Of a stretch of DNA of 33,907 bases, positions 8,108 through 16,310 are shown piece by piece. Position 1 is the stretch's first letter. Every line of letters begins with the position of its first letter. The translations under genes were made by a program, and so were the position numbers. The notes below the pieces were generated by a model. That model was not told where the DNA came from and made no database searches. It saw only the letters and a list, made by a program, of their open reading frames with translations. The stretch comes from an uncultured Bacteroidales bacterium (GTDB lineage: Bacteria > Bacteroidota > Bacteroidia > Bacteroidales > UBA932): positions 1-33,907 of the forward strand of contig ONOH01000019.1 of NCBI GenBank assembly GCA_900319405.1, written 5' to 3'.

Positions 8108-8139
8108 CAAATTTACGCGCAAACCAAGAGAAAAACAAA
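8108..8139 (-). promoter_or_regulatory. Bacteroidetes-type promoter of folD
   Basis: On the minus strand: TTTG at 8139-8136, a 20-bp spacer, then TAAATTTG at 8115-8108, a perfect match to the Bacteroidetes consensus. Only 5 nt separate the -7 box from the folD ATG, so the mRNA is predicted to be leaderless or nearly so. Confidence 0.8.
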
Positions 8140-8177
8140 TGCATCCTCCCTAAAAAAGGATATATCCAAAAAATACG

Positions 8178-8185
8178 TATCTTTG
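8178..8185 (+). promoter_or_regulatory. -7 box of cysS
   Basis: TATCTTTG matches TAnnTTTG exactly. No clear TTTG is seen at the usual upstream distance. The box lies 1 nt before the first in-frame ATG (8187), so that ATG would be upstream of the expected transcription start. This favours the ATG at 8208, or possibly 8196, as the real start. Confidence 0.65.
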
Positions 8186-8207
8186 TATGATGCAGATGAA
8201 AGTTGTT

Positions 8208-9665
8208 ATGAGACCTTTATATCTTACCAATACGCTTTCCCGTAACAAGGAGCTTTTCAAACCCATCCACGAAGGACATGTGGGAATGTATGTGTGCGGC
8301 CCCACGGTGTATGGAGAGGCGCATCTGGGCCACGCCCGTCCGGGGGTTACCTACGATGTGCTGTTCCGCCTGCTGAAGTATCTGGGCTATAAGGTGCGCT
8401 ATGTCCGAAACATTACGGACGTGGGCCATCTGGAGCACGATGCCGACGAAGGGGAGGACAAGATTGCCAAGAAAGCCCGCCTGGAGCAGTTGGAGCCGAT
8501 GGAAGTGGTGCAGTACTACACGGAACGTTACCACGAGGCCATGCGGCTTCTGGGCGTCGAATCCCCCTCCATCGAGCCCCGCGCCAGCGGCCACATCATC
8601 GAACAGATTGAGGCCATCCGGAAAATTCTGGAGGCCGGTTACGCCTATGAAAGCAACGGCTCCGTCTATTTTGACGTGCGCAAGTACAACCGGGACCACA
8701 ACTACGGTGTCCTGAGCGGCCGTACGCTGGAAGCCACGCTGGAAGGCACCCGCTCGCTGGACGGCCAGGGAGACAAGCACGCCCCCTACGACTTCGCCCT
8801 CTGGAAGAAGGCGGAACCGGAGCACATCATGCGCTGGCCTTCCCCCTGGGGAGAAGGTTTCCCCGGCTGGCACCTGGAGTGCTCGGTGATGGGCGCCAAG
8901 TACCTGGGAGAGGAGTTTGATATCCATGGCGGCGGAATGGACCTGATGTTCCCGCACCACGAGTGCGAGATTGCCCAGAATGTGGCCTCCCGCGGTACGC
9001 AGGGCGTCCATTACTGGGTTCACAACAATATGATTACCATCGGCGGGCAGAAAATGGGCAAGTCGCTGGGGAATTTCATTACCCTGCCGGAGCTCTTCAG
9101 CGGGAATCATCCCAAGCTGGAGCAACCTTATTCGCCGATGACGGTCCGCTTTTTCATCCTCCAGGCTCATTATCGCGGCACCCTGGACTTCTCCAACGAA
9201 GCCCTGCAGGCCGCTGAAAAAGGCTACAAGCGCCTGATGCAGGCCTGGCGGGAACTGGGCGCCCCGGAAGGGGAGGGTAGCCCTTCCGATGCGGTTAAAG
9301 GCATCATCGACGGCGCCCTGAACGCCCTCTGCGACGACTTGAACACCCCCATCGCCGTCGCCCAGCTTTTCGAGGCGGTGAAACTCATCAACGGCGGTAA
9401 ATTATCGGCCGGTGACAGAGCGGCACTGGCCCGGCTGTTCGATGAGGTGGTGGGCGGCGTGCTGGGTCTCAGGGACGAGGAAGCCGGCGCTTCCGGCAAG
9501 GCCGAAAAGGCCCTGGAAGGTGTAATGGACCTGGTGCTGGAAGCCCGCAGAAAGGCCCGCGAAGAGAAAAACTGGGCCGAGAGCGACCGCATCCGCGACA
9601 CCCTCGCCTCTTTCGGCATCGCCGTCAAAGACACCAAGGACGGTGCCACCTGGACCCTCAGTTAA
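8208..9665 (+). CDS. cysS: Cysteinyl-tRNA synthetase
   Basis: Class I aminoacyl-tRNA synthetase charging tRNA-Cys. With the chosen start the protein has 485 residues. It has the HIGH-type motif HLGH (39-42), the KMSKS-type motif KMGKS (282-286) and the four zinc ligands Cys30, Cys225, His250 and Glu254, with the same spacing as the E. coli enzyme. [10 protein letters not shown] and [18 protein letters not shown] are classic CysS segments. A longer reading from 8187 is open, but its first ATGs lie on the promoter, and [10 protein letters not shown] aligns with the usual family N-terminus. Exonuclease III follows 37 bp downstream, most of that gap being a dispersed repeat. Confidence 0.95.
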   Translation: MRPLYLTNTLSRNKELFKPIHEGHVGMYVCGPTVYGEAHLGHARPGVTYDVLFRLLKYLGYKVRYVRNITDVGHLEHDADEGEDKIAKKARLEQLEPMEVVQYYTERYHEAMRLLGVESPSIEPRASGHIIEQIEAIRKILEAGYAYESNGSVYFDVRKYNRDHNYGVLSGRTLEATLEGTRSLDGQGDKHAPYDFALWKKAEPEHIMRWPSPWGEGFPGWHLECSVMGAKYLGEEFDIHGGGMDLMFPHHECEIAQNVASRGTQGVHYWVHNNMITIGGQKMGKSLGNFITLPELFSGNHPKLEQPYSPMTVRFFILQAHYRGTLDFSNEALQAAEKGYKRLMQAWRELGAPEGEGSPSDAVKGIIDGALNALCDDLNTPIAVAQLFEAVKLINGGKLSAGDRAALARLFDEVVGGVLGLRDEEAGASGKAEKALEGVMDLVLEARRKAREEKNWAESDRIRDTLASFGIAVKDTKDGATWTLS

Positions 9666-9686
9666 CCTGGTCACCCAGAACAAACC

Positions 9687-9714
9687 TGTCATTCTGAACG
9701 AAGTGAAGAATCTC
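9687..9714 (+). repeat. Dispersed short repeat, single copy, at the 5' end of exonuclease III
   Basis: The stretch starting TGTCATTCTGAACGAAGTGA and continuing to AGAATCTC is of the intergenic family also seen at 15965-15989 (there with CTGGGCGCAGCGAAGAATC on the minus strand). It fills most of the cysS to exonuclease gap and provides the in-frame GTG at 9703. Confidence 0.65.
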
Positions 9715-10458
9715 AAATTCATCTCCTGGAACGTCAACGGCCTCCGTGCCGTAGTAGGCAAGGGTTTTGCCGACATTTTCGTGGACCTGGACGCCGATTT
9801 CGTATGCCTGCAGGAAACCAAACTGCAGGCGGGACAACTGGACCTGGAATTCCCCGGCTATCAGTCCTATTGGAACTATGCCGAGAAAAAAGGCTATTCC
9901 GGCACCGTGATCTATGCCCGTCATACGCCCCTTGCCGTGCGTTACGGGATGGGGGTGGAGGAGCATGACCACGAAGGCCGGCTCATCACCCTGGAATACG
10001 AAAGCTTTTTCCTCGTCTGTGCTTACGTTCCCAATTCCCAGGACGGCCTTCGGCGCCTGGACTACCGGATGCGCTGGGAGGAAGACCTCAGAGCCTATCT
10101 GTCGGCCCTCCCCAAGCCGGTGGTCTATTGCGGAGACCTCAATGTGGCGCACGAGGAGATAGACCTCAAGAACCCCTCCACCAATCACTTCAATGCCGGC
10201 TTCTCAGACCAGGAAAGGGAAAAGTTTTCCCGGCTGCTGGCCGCAGGATTCGTGGATACCTGGCGCTTCCAGCACCCCTCGGAGGTCAAATACTCCTGGT
10301 GGAGCTACCGGATGAACGCCCGGGAGCGCAATGCCGGCTGGCGCATAGACTACTTTGTCGTGTCCGACTCCCTTCGGGACGCCGTCGTCTCTACGGAAAT
10401 CCACAACGAAATCTTCGGCTCCGACCATTGTCCGGTAGAACTGATAACGAACTTTTAA
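9703..10458 (+). CDS. xth: Exodeoxyribonuclease III (AP endonuclease, ExoA/XthA type)
   Basis: Metal-dependent nuclease of the EEP fold that cleaves DNA at abasic sites and degrades 3' ends in base-excision repair. From GTG 9703 the protein is MKNLKFISWNVNGL... with 251 residues, the usual size of ExoA-type enzymes. Family residues visible: Asn10 in SWNVNG, Glu38 in LQETK, YVPNSQ, the active-site CGDLNVAH, WRIDYF and the catalytic SDHCPV near the C-terminus. The open frame reaches back to a GTG at 9643 inside cysS, but those extra 20 residues are translated repeat and have no counterpart in the family. Stop and next start are 3 bp apart. Confidence 0.92.
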   Translation: MKNLKFISWNVNGLRAVVGKGFADIFVDLDADFVCLQETKLQAGQLDLEFPGYQSYWNYAEKKGYSGTVIYARHTPLAVRYGMGVEEHDHEGRLITLEYESFFLVCAYVPNSQDGLRRLDYRMRWEEDLRAYLSALPKPVVYCGDLNVAHEEIDLKNPSTNHFNAGFSDQEREKFSRLLAAGFVDTWRFQHPSEVKYSWWSYRMNARERNAGWRIDYFVVSDSLRDAVVSTEIHNEIFGSDHCPVELITNF

Positions 10459-10461
10459 CAA

Positions 10462-11493
10462 ATGCTATCCTTTACTTGCGACTACACCCAGGGTGCCCAT
10501 CCTGCTATTCTGGACCGCCTCGTCGCCACCAACTTCCAGCAGGAACCCGGTTACGGGGAAGATGTCTTTACGGCATCGGCCCGGGAGAAAATCCGCGCGG
10601 CCTGCGCCTGCCCCGGGGCCGATGTGTACCTCCTCACGGGAGGCACCCAGACCAATTCCACCATCATCGCCTCGCTCCTTCACGATGTGGAGGGCGCCGT
10701 GGCGGTGGAGACCGGCCATATTGCCGTGCACGAAGCCGGCGCGGTGGAGTACACCGGCCACAAGGTGCTCACCCTGCCCCCTCACGAGGGAAAAATGGAT
10801 GCCGGGGAATTGAGGGCCTACCTTCAGCGTTTCTATGCCGACGGCGCCTTCGAGCACATGGTCTTCCCCGGACTGGTGTACCTTTCTTTCCCTACGGAGT
10901 ACGGAACCATTTATTCCAAGGCCCAGCTCAAGGCCATTCGGGAGGTGTGCCAGGAGTATAAGCTGCCCTTGTTTGTGGACGGCGCACGCCTGGGTTACGG
11001 ACTGATGAGCCCCGCTTGCGACCTGTCTCTCCAGGAACTGGCCGCCCTCTGCGATGTGTTCACCATCGGCGGCACCAAAGTAGGCGCCCTCTGCGGAGAG
11101 GCCGTCGTCTTTACCGGCGGTGCTCCCAAGCATTTCTTTACCACGGTTAAGCAGCACGGCGCCCTCCTGGCCAAAGGCCGTCTTCCGGGCATCCAATTCG
11201 ATACCCTTTTCACGGATGATCTGTATTTTAAGATTGCCCGGAATGCGATAGACAGAGCCCTGGAGCTGAAGACGCAGTTCCTTTCCAAGGGCTATGAGCT
11301 TTTCCTGGATTCCCCCACCAACCAGCAGTTTATCATTCTGCCTCCGGAAGCGGCGGCGGTCTTGGAAGGCAAGGTGGCCTATGAGGTATGGGAGTATCTT
11401 CCGGACGGCCGCGCGGTCACCCGCTTTGCCACCAGCTGGGCCACCACTCCCGAACAGATATCGACCCTTGCCGATCTCCTGCCTTTGGTGTAG
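10462..11493 (+). CDS. ltaE: Threonine-aldolase-family PLP enzyme
   Basis: Fold-type I PLP enzyme that probably cleaves L-threonine or L-allo-threonine to glycine and acetaldehyde. It has 343 residues, the normal length. Visible family features: GEDVFTASAREKI near residue 32-44, the cofactor-binding LTGGTQTNSTII (58-69), the PLP-ring Asp173 in FVDGARLGYG and the Schiff-base Lys206 in TIGGTKVGAL. It begins 3 bp after exonuclease III and probably shares its transcript. A different beta-eliminating lyase activity within the same superfamily cannot be excluded. It ends 13 bp from a convergent gene with no hairpin between. Confidence 0.85.
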   Translation: MLSFTCDYTQGAHPAILDRLVATNFQQEPGYGEDVFTASAREKIRAACACPGADVYLLTGGTQTNSTIIASLLHDVEGAVAVETGHIAVHEAGAVEYTGHKVLTLPPHEGKMDAGELRAYLQRFYADGAFEHMVFPGLVYLSFPTEYGTIYSKAQLKAIREVCQEYKLPLFVDGARLGYGLMSPACDLSLQELAALCDVFTIGGTKVGALCGEAVVFTGGAPKHFFTTVKQHGALLAKGRLPGIQFDTLFTDDLYFKIARNAIDRALELKTQFLSKGYELFLDSPTNQQFIILPPEAAAVLEGKVAYEVWEYLPDGRAVTRFATSWATTPEQISTLADLLPLV

Positions 11494-11506
11494 TGCCCTG
11501 TATTCG

Positions 11507-11980
11507 CTATTTCACCATCTGATAGGCCCCCACGCCCAGCAAAGCGGCTGCCAGGACGATGGCACCGGCCAGCAGAACGCCGGCCAGGGCCGCTATGGTG
11601 CTTTTCTTGAAGTCCATGTTCAGGATACTGGCGGCGAGCATACCCGTCCACGCGCCGGTTCCCGGAACCGGGATGCCCACGAACAGGAACAGGGCCCAGT
11701 ACAGGCCTTTTCCGGCTTTCTCTTCCAGCTTCTGGCCTCCTTTCTGCCCTTTTTCCAGGAACCAGGTGAAAAGGCGGCCGATGTATTTTTTGTCCTTTCC
11801 CCATTCCAGGATGCGACGGGCAAAGAGGAAGATGAAGGGGACGGGAATCAGGTTGCCGATTACGGACACAATGCAGGAAGGAATGATGGGAAGCCCCCAA
11901 AGTACGGCGACGGGGACGGCTCCGCGGATTTCTACCAGCGGAAGCATCGAGATGAACAGAATCCAGAGGTACTTTTTCAT
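11507..11980 (-). CDS. Small multidrug-export-type membrane protein
   Basis: A 157-residue integral membrane protein resembling the Sm_multidrug_ex family (Pfam PF06695), whose true function is poorly known. Hydrophobic segments are visible around MKKYLWILFISMLPL, PVAVLWGLPIIPSCIVSVIG, the IPVPFIFLFARRIL region, GLYWALFLFVGIPVPGTGAW and a C-terminal helix rich in Ala, Leu and Val. The duplicated pattern of Pro/Gly-rich re-entrant segments (LPLVEIRGAVPVA and VGIPVPGTGAWTG) is typical of the family. The start at 11980 is preferred over 12007 because it follows the kinase stop by 4 bp and begins MKKYLW. It is co-transcribed behind the PfkB kinase. Confidence 0.8.
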   Translation of the reverse strand: MKKYLWILFISMLPLVEIRGAVPVAVLWGLPIIPSCIVSVIGNLIPVPFIFLFARRILEWGKDKKYIGRLFTWFLEKGQKGGQKLEEKAGKGLYWALFLFVGIPVPGTGAWTGMLAASILNMDFKKSTIAALAGVLLAGAIVLAAALLGVGAYQMVK

Positions 11981-11984
11981 AGTG

Positions 11985-12983
11985 TCAGGCAGGTGTGTTG
12001 GCGGCAATGAGCGCGCGGATTTCTTCCTTGGCGGTGCGCCAGCGGGGGATGTCTATCTTGGTGCCGATAACCTCCACCACTTTGGCGGCGATGATGGTGC
12101 CCACCTCTCCGCAGACGCGCAGCGGCATTCCCAGGGAGTGGGCATACAGGAAACCTGCGGCGTAGGTGTCTCCGGCGCCGGTAGCATCTATCGGCGTGGC
12201 CGGCCAGGGTTCGATAAAATGGTACTCGTCTCCGGATTTGACCATAGATCCGGCTTTTCCCACCTTTACGACGGCGATTTTGCAGTGGCGGGAGAGTTCG
12301 TCAATGGCATCGCGGGGTTCCATCTTGGTATAGGCCTTGGCCTCCGACTCATTGGCAAAGACAATGTCCACGTAGTTCTCCACCAGGTTGTGGAAGAAGG
12401 CGTCGTTGGATTCCACCACATTGTACGAGGCCATATCGATGGAGATGATGCAGCCGGCCTCCCTGGCCAGCCGGGCAGCCTTGGAAATCAGTTCCTGGTT
12501 CTGGACCAGATAGCCCTCGATGTGGAAATAGTCGTAGCCCTGGAACTGTTCCAGGGACAGGTCTTCGGGGCCCAGCTCCAGCGTGGCGCCCATATAATCG
12601 GCAAAAGTCCTTTCGGCATTGGCTCCGGTGATGAAAACCATACAGCGGCCGCTGGACTTCTGGCCGTAGAGCATCTGTGCCCGCACCCCGTACTGCTCCA
12701 TCGTGCTTTTGAAGAGGTTGCCCAAATCGTCGTTTCCGATTTTGCCCAGAAAGCCCGAAGGCATCCCGAAGATAGCGGTGCAGGTAATGGTATTGGCGGC
12801 CGATCCTCCGGGGACATACTTGACGCCGTATTCCTTGAGGGTATCCCAGATGCGGTCTCCGGTTTCCATATCCACGTGCTGCATACTTCCCAGGGGAAGG
12901 TGAAACTTGCGAAGGAGGGTGTCGTCCGGAAGGACGGCCAGGATGTCGGTAAGCGCATTGCCGATGCCAAGGATGGATTTCAT
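11985..12983 (-). CDS. PfkB-family kinase, adenosine-kinase-like
   Basis: Cytosolic ribokinase-fold enzyme that phosphorylates a sugar or nucleoside from ATP. The 332 residues include the N-terminal GNALTDILA, the first PfkB signature PGGSAANTITC (58-68), FLGKIGNDDLGN and the second signature DATGAGDTYAAGF (266-278) with catalytic Asp272. The protein reads like the Bacteroidales adenosine kinase-like group, so nucleoside salvage is the best guess. Fructokinase or ribokinase activity remains possible. It has its own promoter with a leader of roughly 20 nt, is divergent from the YbhN-type gene, and precedes the small membrane protein by 4 bp. Confidence 0.88.
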   Translation of the reverse strand: MKSILGIGNALTDILAVLPDDTLLRKFHLPLGSMQHVDMETGDRIWDTLKEYGVKYVPGGSAANTITCTAIFGMPSGFLGKIGNDDLGNLFKSTMEQYGVRAQMLYGQKSSGRCMVFITGANAERTFADYMGATLELGPEDLSLEQFQGYDYFHIEGYLVQNQELISKAARLAREAGCIISIDMASYNVVESNDAFFHNLVENYVDIVFANESEAKAYTKMEPRDAIDELSRHCKIAVVKVGKAGSMVKSGDEYHFIEPWPATPIDATGAGDTYAAGFLYAHSLGMPLRVCGEVGTIIAAKVVEVIGTKIDIPRWRTAKEEIRALIAANTPA

Positions 12984-13007
12984 AGGAACTGTGTCGGATT
13001 ATCTTGA

Positions 13008-13015
13008 CAAAGATA
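13008..13015 (-). promoter_or_regulatory. -7 box of the PfkB kinase
   Basis: TATCTTTG on the minus strand, 24 nt before the ATG at 12983. No clear TTTG at the expected upstream position. Confidence 0.6.
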
Positions 13016-13038
13016 CCCATTATTTGCGGATTTTCCAT

Positions 13039-13046
13039 TACCTTTG
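13039..13046 (+). promoter_or_regulatory. -7 box of the YbhN-type membrane protein gene
   Basis: TACCTTTG matches TAnnTTTG. It is followed by in-frame ATGs at 13048 (1 nt away) and 13054 (7 nt away), so the leader would be absent or only a few bases. No good TTTG is seen at the usual distance. Confidence 0.55.
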
Positions 13047-13053
13047 TATGGAT

Positions 13054-14067
13054 ATGGACGAGAAAAAGAAAACAAAGAATATCTTCCAATATGCGTTCTG
13101 GGGCATTGTCGCCGTGGTGCTGGTGTACTTCTGCCTGCGGAGCATAGACTGGAGCCAGTTCTCGGAGGCCCTGAAACGCTGCCGATGGGAGTATGTCATC
13201 CTGTCGATGCTGCTGGGCACGCTTGTCCTGAAGGTCAGGGGAAACCGCTGGCGGATGCTGCTGCTGCCCTTCGACCCCGGTACTTCGCCGGTCACCACCT
13301 TCAATGCCTATAACATCTGTATGGCCGTGAACCTGGCCCTGCCCCGTGCCGGAGAGGTGGCCAGGCTGGGCTATGCGGTCAGGCATTCCGCCGTCGGCCC
13401 GGACGGAAAAAGGCTCCTGAGCTTCGACAAAGCCCTGGGCACCCTTTTTACGGAGCGTGTCTGGGACGCCCTTGTCACGCTGGCGATGGCGGCCGTGCTC
13501 GCGGTGTTGATGTGGAAGAGTTTCGGCGCCTATCTTCTGGAGGAGCTGTCTTCCCTGGGCGGCGCCGGCCTGATCGGGTGGGGACTGTGCGGGCTTGCCC
13601 TGCTGGGCCTGCTTTCACTTTACCTGATTTATGCCTTCCGCAGGAAGGGCGGCCTCTGGAGCAAAGCCTGGGGGTTCGTCCGGGGAATCGGCAGCGGAGC
13701 CGCTGCTTTCCTGAAAATGAAGAGGGCCTGGCTTTTTTTTGTCTATACGCTTGTCATCTGGCTCCTTTATTGGCTGATGAGCGTCTGCATCGTCCGGGCC
13801 GTTCAGGACATCGAGGCTTTTTCTTCGCTCTCCCCGGCCGATGCCTTCATCCTGATGGTGGCCGGAAGCATCAGTTCCGTGGTGCCGGTTCCCGGAGGCT
13901 TCGGCGCTTATCACGGGGTGCTCTGCGGCGTCCTGTCCACCCTCTGGGGAATTCCTATGGGGACCGGGATGATTTTTGCCACGCTCAATCACGAATCCCA
14001 GGTGGTCACGCAGGCTCTCTGCGGCCTGGCTTCCTATATCCACGAACATTTTTTTCGAAAGAAATGA
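13054..14067 (+). CDS. Lysylphosphatidylglycerol-synthase-TM / YbhN (UPF0104) family membrane protein
   Basis: Polytopic inner-membrane protein of 337 residues, similar to the transmembrane flippase-like half of MprF and to YbhN/AglD proteins, without any synthase domain. A charged N-terminus (MDEKKKTKN) is followed by a first helix (YAFWGIVAVVLVYFCL). The family segments LKVRGNRWRMLLLPFD, ICMAVNLALPRAGEVARLGY and GSISSVVPVPGGFGAYHG are all visible. The likely role is lipid or lipid-linked substrate translocation, but the substrate is unknown. The ATG at 13054 is chosen because the promoter box ends at 13046; 13048 adds two residues. The stop overlaps the aroE start (ATGA). Confidence 0.85.
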   Translation: MDEKKKTKNIFQYAFWGIVAVVLVYFCLRSIDWSQFSEALKRCRWEYVILSMLLGTLVLKVRGNRWRMLLLPFDPGTSPVTTFNAYNICMAVNLALPRAGEVARLGYAVRHSAVGPDGKRLLSFDKALGTLFTERVWDALVTLAMAAVLAVLMWKSFGAYLLEELSSLGGAGLIGWGLCGLALLGLLSLYLIYAFRRKGGLWSKAWGFVRGIGSGAAAFLKMKRAWLFFVYTLVIWLLYWLMSVCIVRAVQDIEAFSSLSPADAFILMVAGSISSVVPVPGGFGAYHGVLCGVLSTLWGIPMGTGMIFATLNHESQVVTQALCGLASYIHEHFFRKK

Positions 14068-14783
14068 CCCGCCGTTTCGCCCTCATCGGCCATCCCGTGG
14101 CCGGCTCGCTGAGTCCCCGCATGATTGCCGCCGCCTATGGGGGCCGATACCCTTACGACCTCCTGGATTTTGAAAACTTCGAGGATGCCTGGCAGGCCTT
14201 CCTGGACGGCTATTACGGCATCAACGTCACGGCTCCCTTCAAGCAGGACGCCTTTGCCAAGGTGGATGCCCTGTCGGAGAAAGCCCGCGCCACCGGCGCC
14301 GTGAATCTGGTGGTCCCCAATGCAGATGGCTATATGGGACACAACACCGACGTGGACGGCGTGCTGAGGGCCCTGCAGGAGACAGGTGAATCCTATTCGA
14401 ACGCGCTTGTGGTGGGGACGGGCGGAGCGGCCCGTGCTGCCGTCTATGCCGCCCGCGCCCTGGGCTGCGAAGTGAGCGTCTGCGGCCGCTCGCGGGAGAA
14501 GGCATCGGCCCTGGACTGTCCGTCATTCACCCTGGAGGAAGCCTGCAGCCTGACCCCGGACCTGGTCATCTATACCCTCCCGGGGCGGGTGGACGTGCCG
14601 GAAGGGCTGCCGTTCGAAGGCGCCACGGTGCTGGAAGCGGAATACCGGATTCCCCGGCTGGAGGGCATTTCCTGCCGCCGCTACGTCAGTGGCCGCCGCT
14701 GGATGCTCTGGCAGGCTGCGGCCGGGTACCGGCTTTTCACCGGCGAAGAGCCCGATGTGGAAGAAATGTTGCGGGCGCTGTAA
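14064..14783 (+). CDS. aroE: Shikimate dehydrogenase (NADP)
   Basis: Reduces 3-dehydroshikimate to shikimate in aromatic amino acid synthesis. Visible residues: the shikimate-binding SLSP (15-18), catalytic Lys60 in NVTAPFKQ, Asp96 in HNTDVDG, the NADP loop VVGTGGAARAAV (117-128) and Gln217 in the closing WMLWQAAAGYRLFTG. At 239 residues it is short. The usual segment near DLVIYTLP that reads like NTTPxGM, and the later DxxYxPxxTxLL stretch, are diverged (LEAEYRIPRLEG). The start ATG overlaps the stop of the upstream membrane-protein gene by 4 bp, implying translational coupling. The open frame extends far upstream but only as a shadow of that gene. Confidence 0.9.
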   Translation: MTRRFALIGHPVAGSLSPRMIAAAYGGRYPYDLLDFENFEDAWQAFLDGYYGINVTAPFKQDAFAKVDALSEKARATGAVNLVVPNADGYMGHNTDVDGVLRALQETGESYSNALVVGTGGAARAAVYAARALGCEVSVCGRSREKASALDCPSFTLEEACSLTPDLVIYTLPGRVDVPEGLPFEGATVLEAEYRIPRLEGISCRRYVSGRRWMLWQAAAGYRLFTGEEPDVEEMLRAL

Positions 14784-14796
14784 TTTCTGAGTTTTT

Positions 14797-14823
14797 TTGT
14801 AACTTGCCGCTGTATAAATTTTA
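14797..14823 (+). promoter_or_regulatory. Possible ssb promoter
   Basis: TTTG at 14797-14800 and TAAATTTA at 14816-14823, one mismatch in the -7 box. The 15-bp spacer is short. The sequence between aroE and ssb is strikingly AT-rich and holds no hairpin terminator. Confidence 0.35.
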
Positions 14824-14837
14824 ATTTTTTACGTATT

Positions 14838-15395
14838 ATGTCACTGAACAAAGTCATGCTGATCGGTAACGTTGGAAGCGACCCCGAAGTGCGTTACCTT
14901 GAGAACAATCCGCAGAATCCCGGGGGAAATGTGAAAGTCGCAACCCTTCGCCTGGCCACCACCGAACGCTACCGGGACCGCAACGGGGAGCAGCGGGAAA
15001 ATACCGAATGGCACAGCGTCGTGCTTTGGCGCAACAATGCCGACGTAGCCGAACGCTTCATCCGCAAAGGCTCCCAGATCTATGTCGAGGGAAAACTCCG
15101 TACCCGCCAGTGGAACGACCAGGCGGGCAATAAACGCTACACCACCGAGGTCGTGGTGGATACCCTGCAGCTTCTGGGGAAGCGCCCCGAAGCTGAAGGC
15201 GGTGCCCAGCAGCCCGGTGCTCCCGCCCAGGGCGGTTATCAGGGCGGCTATGCCCCGCAGCCCGCAGCCCCGGCCCAAGTCTCCGCTCCGCCTGCAGCCC
15301 CATCCCAGGGACCGGCCCCGGCCCGGCCGCCGGTGAATCCGGCCTACCAGGGCCCTCTTCCCGCCGCCGAACCCTCCGATGACCTGCCCTTCTAG
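14838..15395 (+). CDS. ssb: Single-stranded DNA-binding protein
   Basis: Binds and protects single-stranded DNA during replication, repair and recombination, and recruits partners through its C-terminal tip. The N-terminal OB fold (about 1-112) has [37 protein letters not shown] and [16 protein letters not shown] disordered Gln/Pro/Ala/Gly-rich linker (about 118-178) leads to the acidic tip DDLPF, the standard interaction motif. At 185 residues it is a normal length. The stop overlaps the stop of the convergent RNA methyltransferase through a shared CTAG (15392-15395). Confidence 0.97.
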   Translation: MSLNKVMLIGNVGSDPEVRYLENNPQNPGGNVKVATLRLATTERYRDRNGEQRENTEWHSVVLWRNNADVAERFIRKGSQIYVEGKLRTRQWNDQAGNKRYTTEVVVDTLQLLGKRPEAEGGAQQPGAPAQGGYQGGYAPQPAAPAQVSAPPAAPSQGPAPARPPVNPAYQGPLPAAEPSDDLPF

Positions 15396-16222
15396 CTCTG
15401 CCGCTGGCGGACGGCTTCGAAAAGGAGGATGGAGGCCGATACGGAAACGTTGAGGCTGTCCAAGCGGCCCAGCATAGGGATGCGGATATGGGCCGATGCA
15501 GCCTCCCGCCAGAGAGGGGTGAGGCCGGTAGATTCCGTACCCATCACCAAGGCCGTTCCGCGCGTCATATCCACATCGTAATAGAGTGCGGAATCCTGCA
15601 GCTGGGCTGTTAGGATTTGTATTCCACGCGCTTTGAGAAAGCCGATGGCCTCTTCCGAGGAAACCGCCACCGTGGGAACGGTGAATACCGCGCCGATGGA
15701 AGCCCGGATGAGGTTGGGGTTGTAGAGGTCTGTCAGGGGGTCGCACAGGAGGACGGCGTCGGCCCCGGCGGCGTCGGCGCTGCGGAGGACGGCTCCCAGG
15801 TTGCCGGGTTTCTCCACGGCTTCCAGCACCATAATCAAGGGATTGTCCGGAAGGCTCAGGTCCTTCAGGGTCAGGGCTTTGTACGCGACCTCGGCCAGGA
15901 TGCCCTCCGTGCTTTCCCGGTAGGCCACTTTGCGGTAGAGCGGCTCCGGGATTTCGAAGAGGGAAGATTCTTCGCTGCGCCCAGAATGAGAGGGGCTTTG
16001 TTTTATCATTCTGAGGAGGTCTCTGACCTCCGAAGGGTCTGCTATCTCCGGACACACAAAAACACTGCGTACCCTATATCCGGCTTCCAGGCAGTGTCGA
16101 AGCTCTCTTCGGCCCTCCACCACAAAAAGGCCCTTCTCCCGGCGCTCGCGGGATTTTTCCTGCAGCAGCAGAAGCTGCCTGATCTTGGGGTTCTGGGCCG
16201 ATGTGATGATTTCCGTGCGCAT
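15392..16222 (-). CDS. SpoU/TrmH-family RNA 2'-O-ribose methyltransferase carrying a repeat-derived insert
   Basis: SAM-dependent enzyme methylating a ribose in rRNA or tRNA; exact target unknown. The 276 residues comprise an L30e-like substrate-binding domain (about 1-115: [39 protein letters not shown]) and a SPOUT knot domain. The knot has motif 1 [19 protein letters not shown] (137-155), motif 2 VMGTESTGL (226-234) and motif 3 [17 protein letters not shown] (248-264). Residues 63-88, between the strand VFVCPEIA and [10 protein letters not shown], are a translation of a paired inverted dispersed repeat at 15965-16040. The start at 16222 gives the usual N-terminus. The gene is divergent from lysS and convergent with ssb. 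Confidence 0.92.
   Translation of the reverse strand: MRTEIITSAQNPKIRQLLLLQEKSRERREKGLFVVEGRRELRHCLEAGYRVRSVFVCPEIADPSEVRDLLRMIKQSPSHSGRSEESSLFEIPEPLYRKVAYRESTEGILAEVAYKALTLKDLSLPDNPLIMVLEAVEKPGNLGAVLRSADAAGADAVLLCDPLTDLYNPNLIRASIGAVFTVPTVAVSSEEAIGFLKARGIQILTAQLQDSALYYDVDMTRGTALVMGTESTGLTPLWREAASAHIRIPMLGRLDSLNVSVSASILLFEAVRQRQS
15965..16040. repeat. Paired inverted dispersed repeat inside the RNA methyltransferase gene
   Basis: Two arms in opposite orientation share CAGAATGA (15982-15989) and TCATTCTG (16006-16013). The left arm on the minus strand reads CATTCTGGGCGCAGCGAAGA then ATCT, the same family as the copy at 9687-9714. The right arm holds a perfect hairpin GGAGGTC TCT GACCTCC (16015-16031) and ends CGAAGGGTCT. 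The whole element stays in the coding frame of the host gene. Confidence 0.7.
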
Positions 16223-16252
16223 AGGATGCTCTTTGCTGATGGGTACAAGGTA

Positions 16253-16260
16253 CAAAAATA
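16253..16260 (-). promoter_or_regulatory. -7 box of the RNA methyltransferase gene
   Basis: TATTTTTG on the minus strand, matching TAnnTTTG, 30 nt before the ATG at 16222. No clear -33 element is seen. Confidence 0.5.
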
Positions 16261-16282
16261 GGAAAAAACTCCGTATTTTTTG

Positions 16283-16290
16283 TATCTTTG
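16283..16290 (+). promoter_or_regulatory. -7 box of lysS
   Basis: TATCTTTG, 20 nt before the lysS ATG at 16311. No clear TTTG upstream. It lies 22 bp from the divergent box of the RNA methyltransferase gene. Confidence 0.65.
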
Positions 16291-16310
16291 CAGTTCTTAA
16301 CCGAGATTAT

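Noticed and set aside
9643-9702. Extended N-terminus of exonuclease III from GTG 9643
   Set aside because: It overlaps cysS and consists largely of translated repeat; the family N-terminus begins at 9703.
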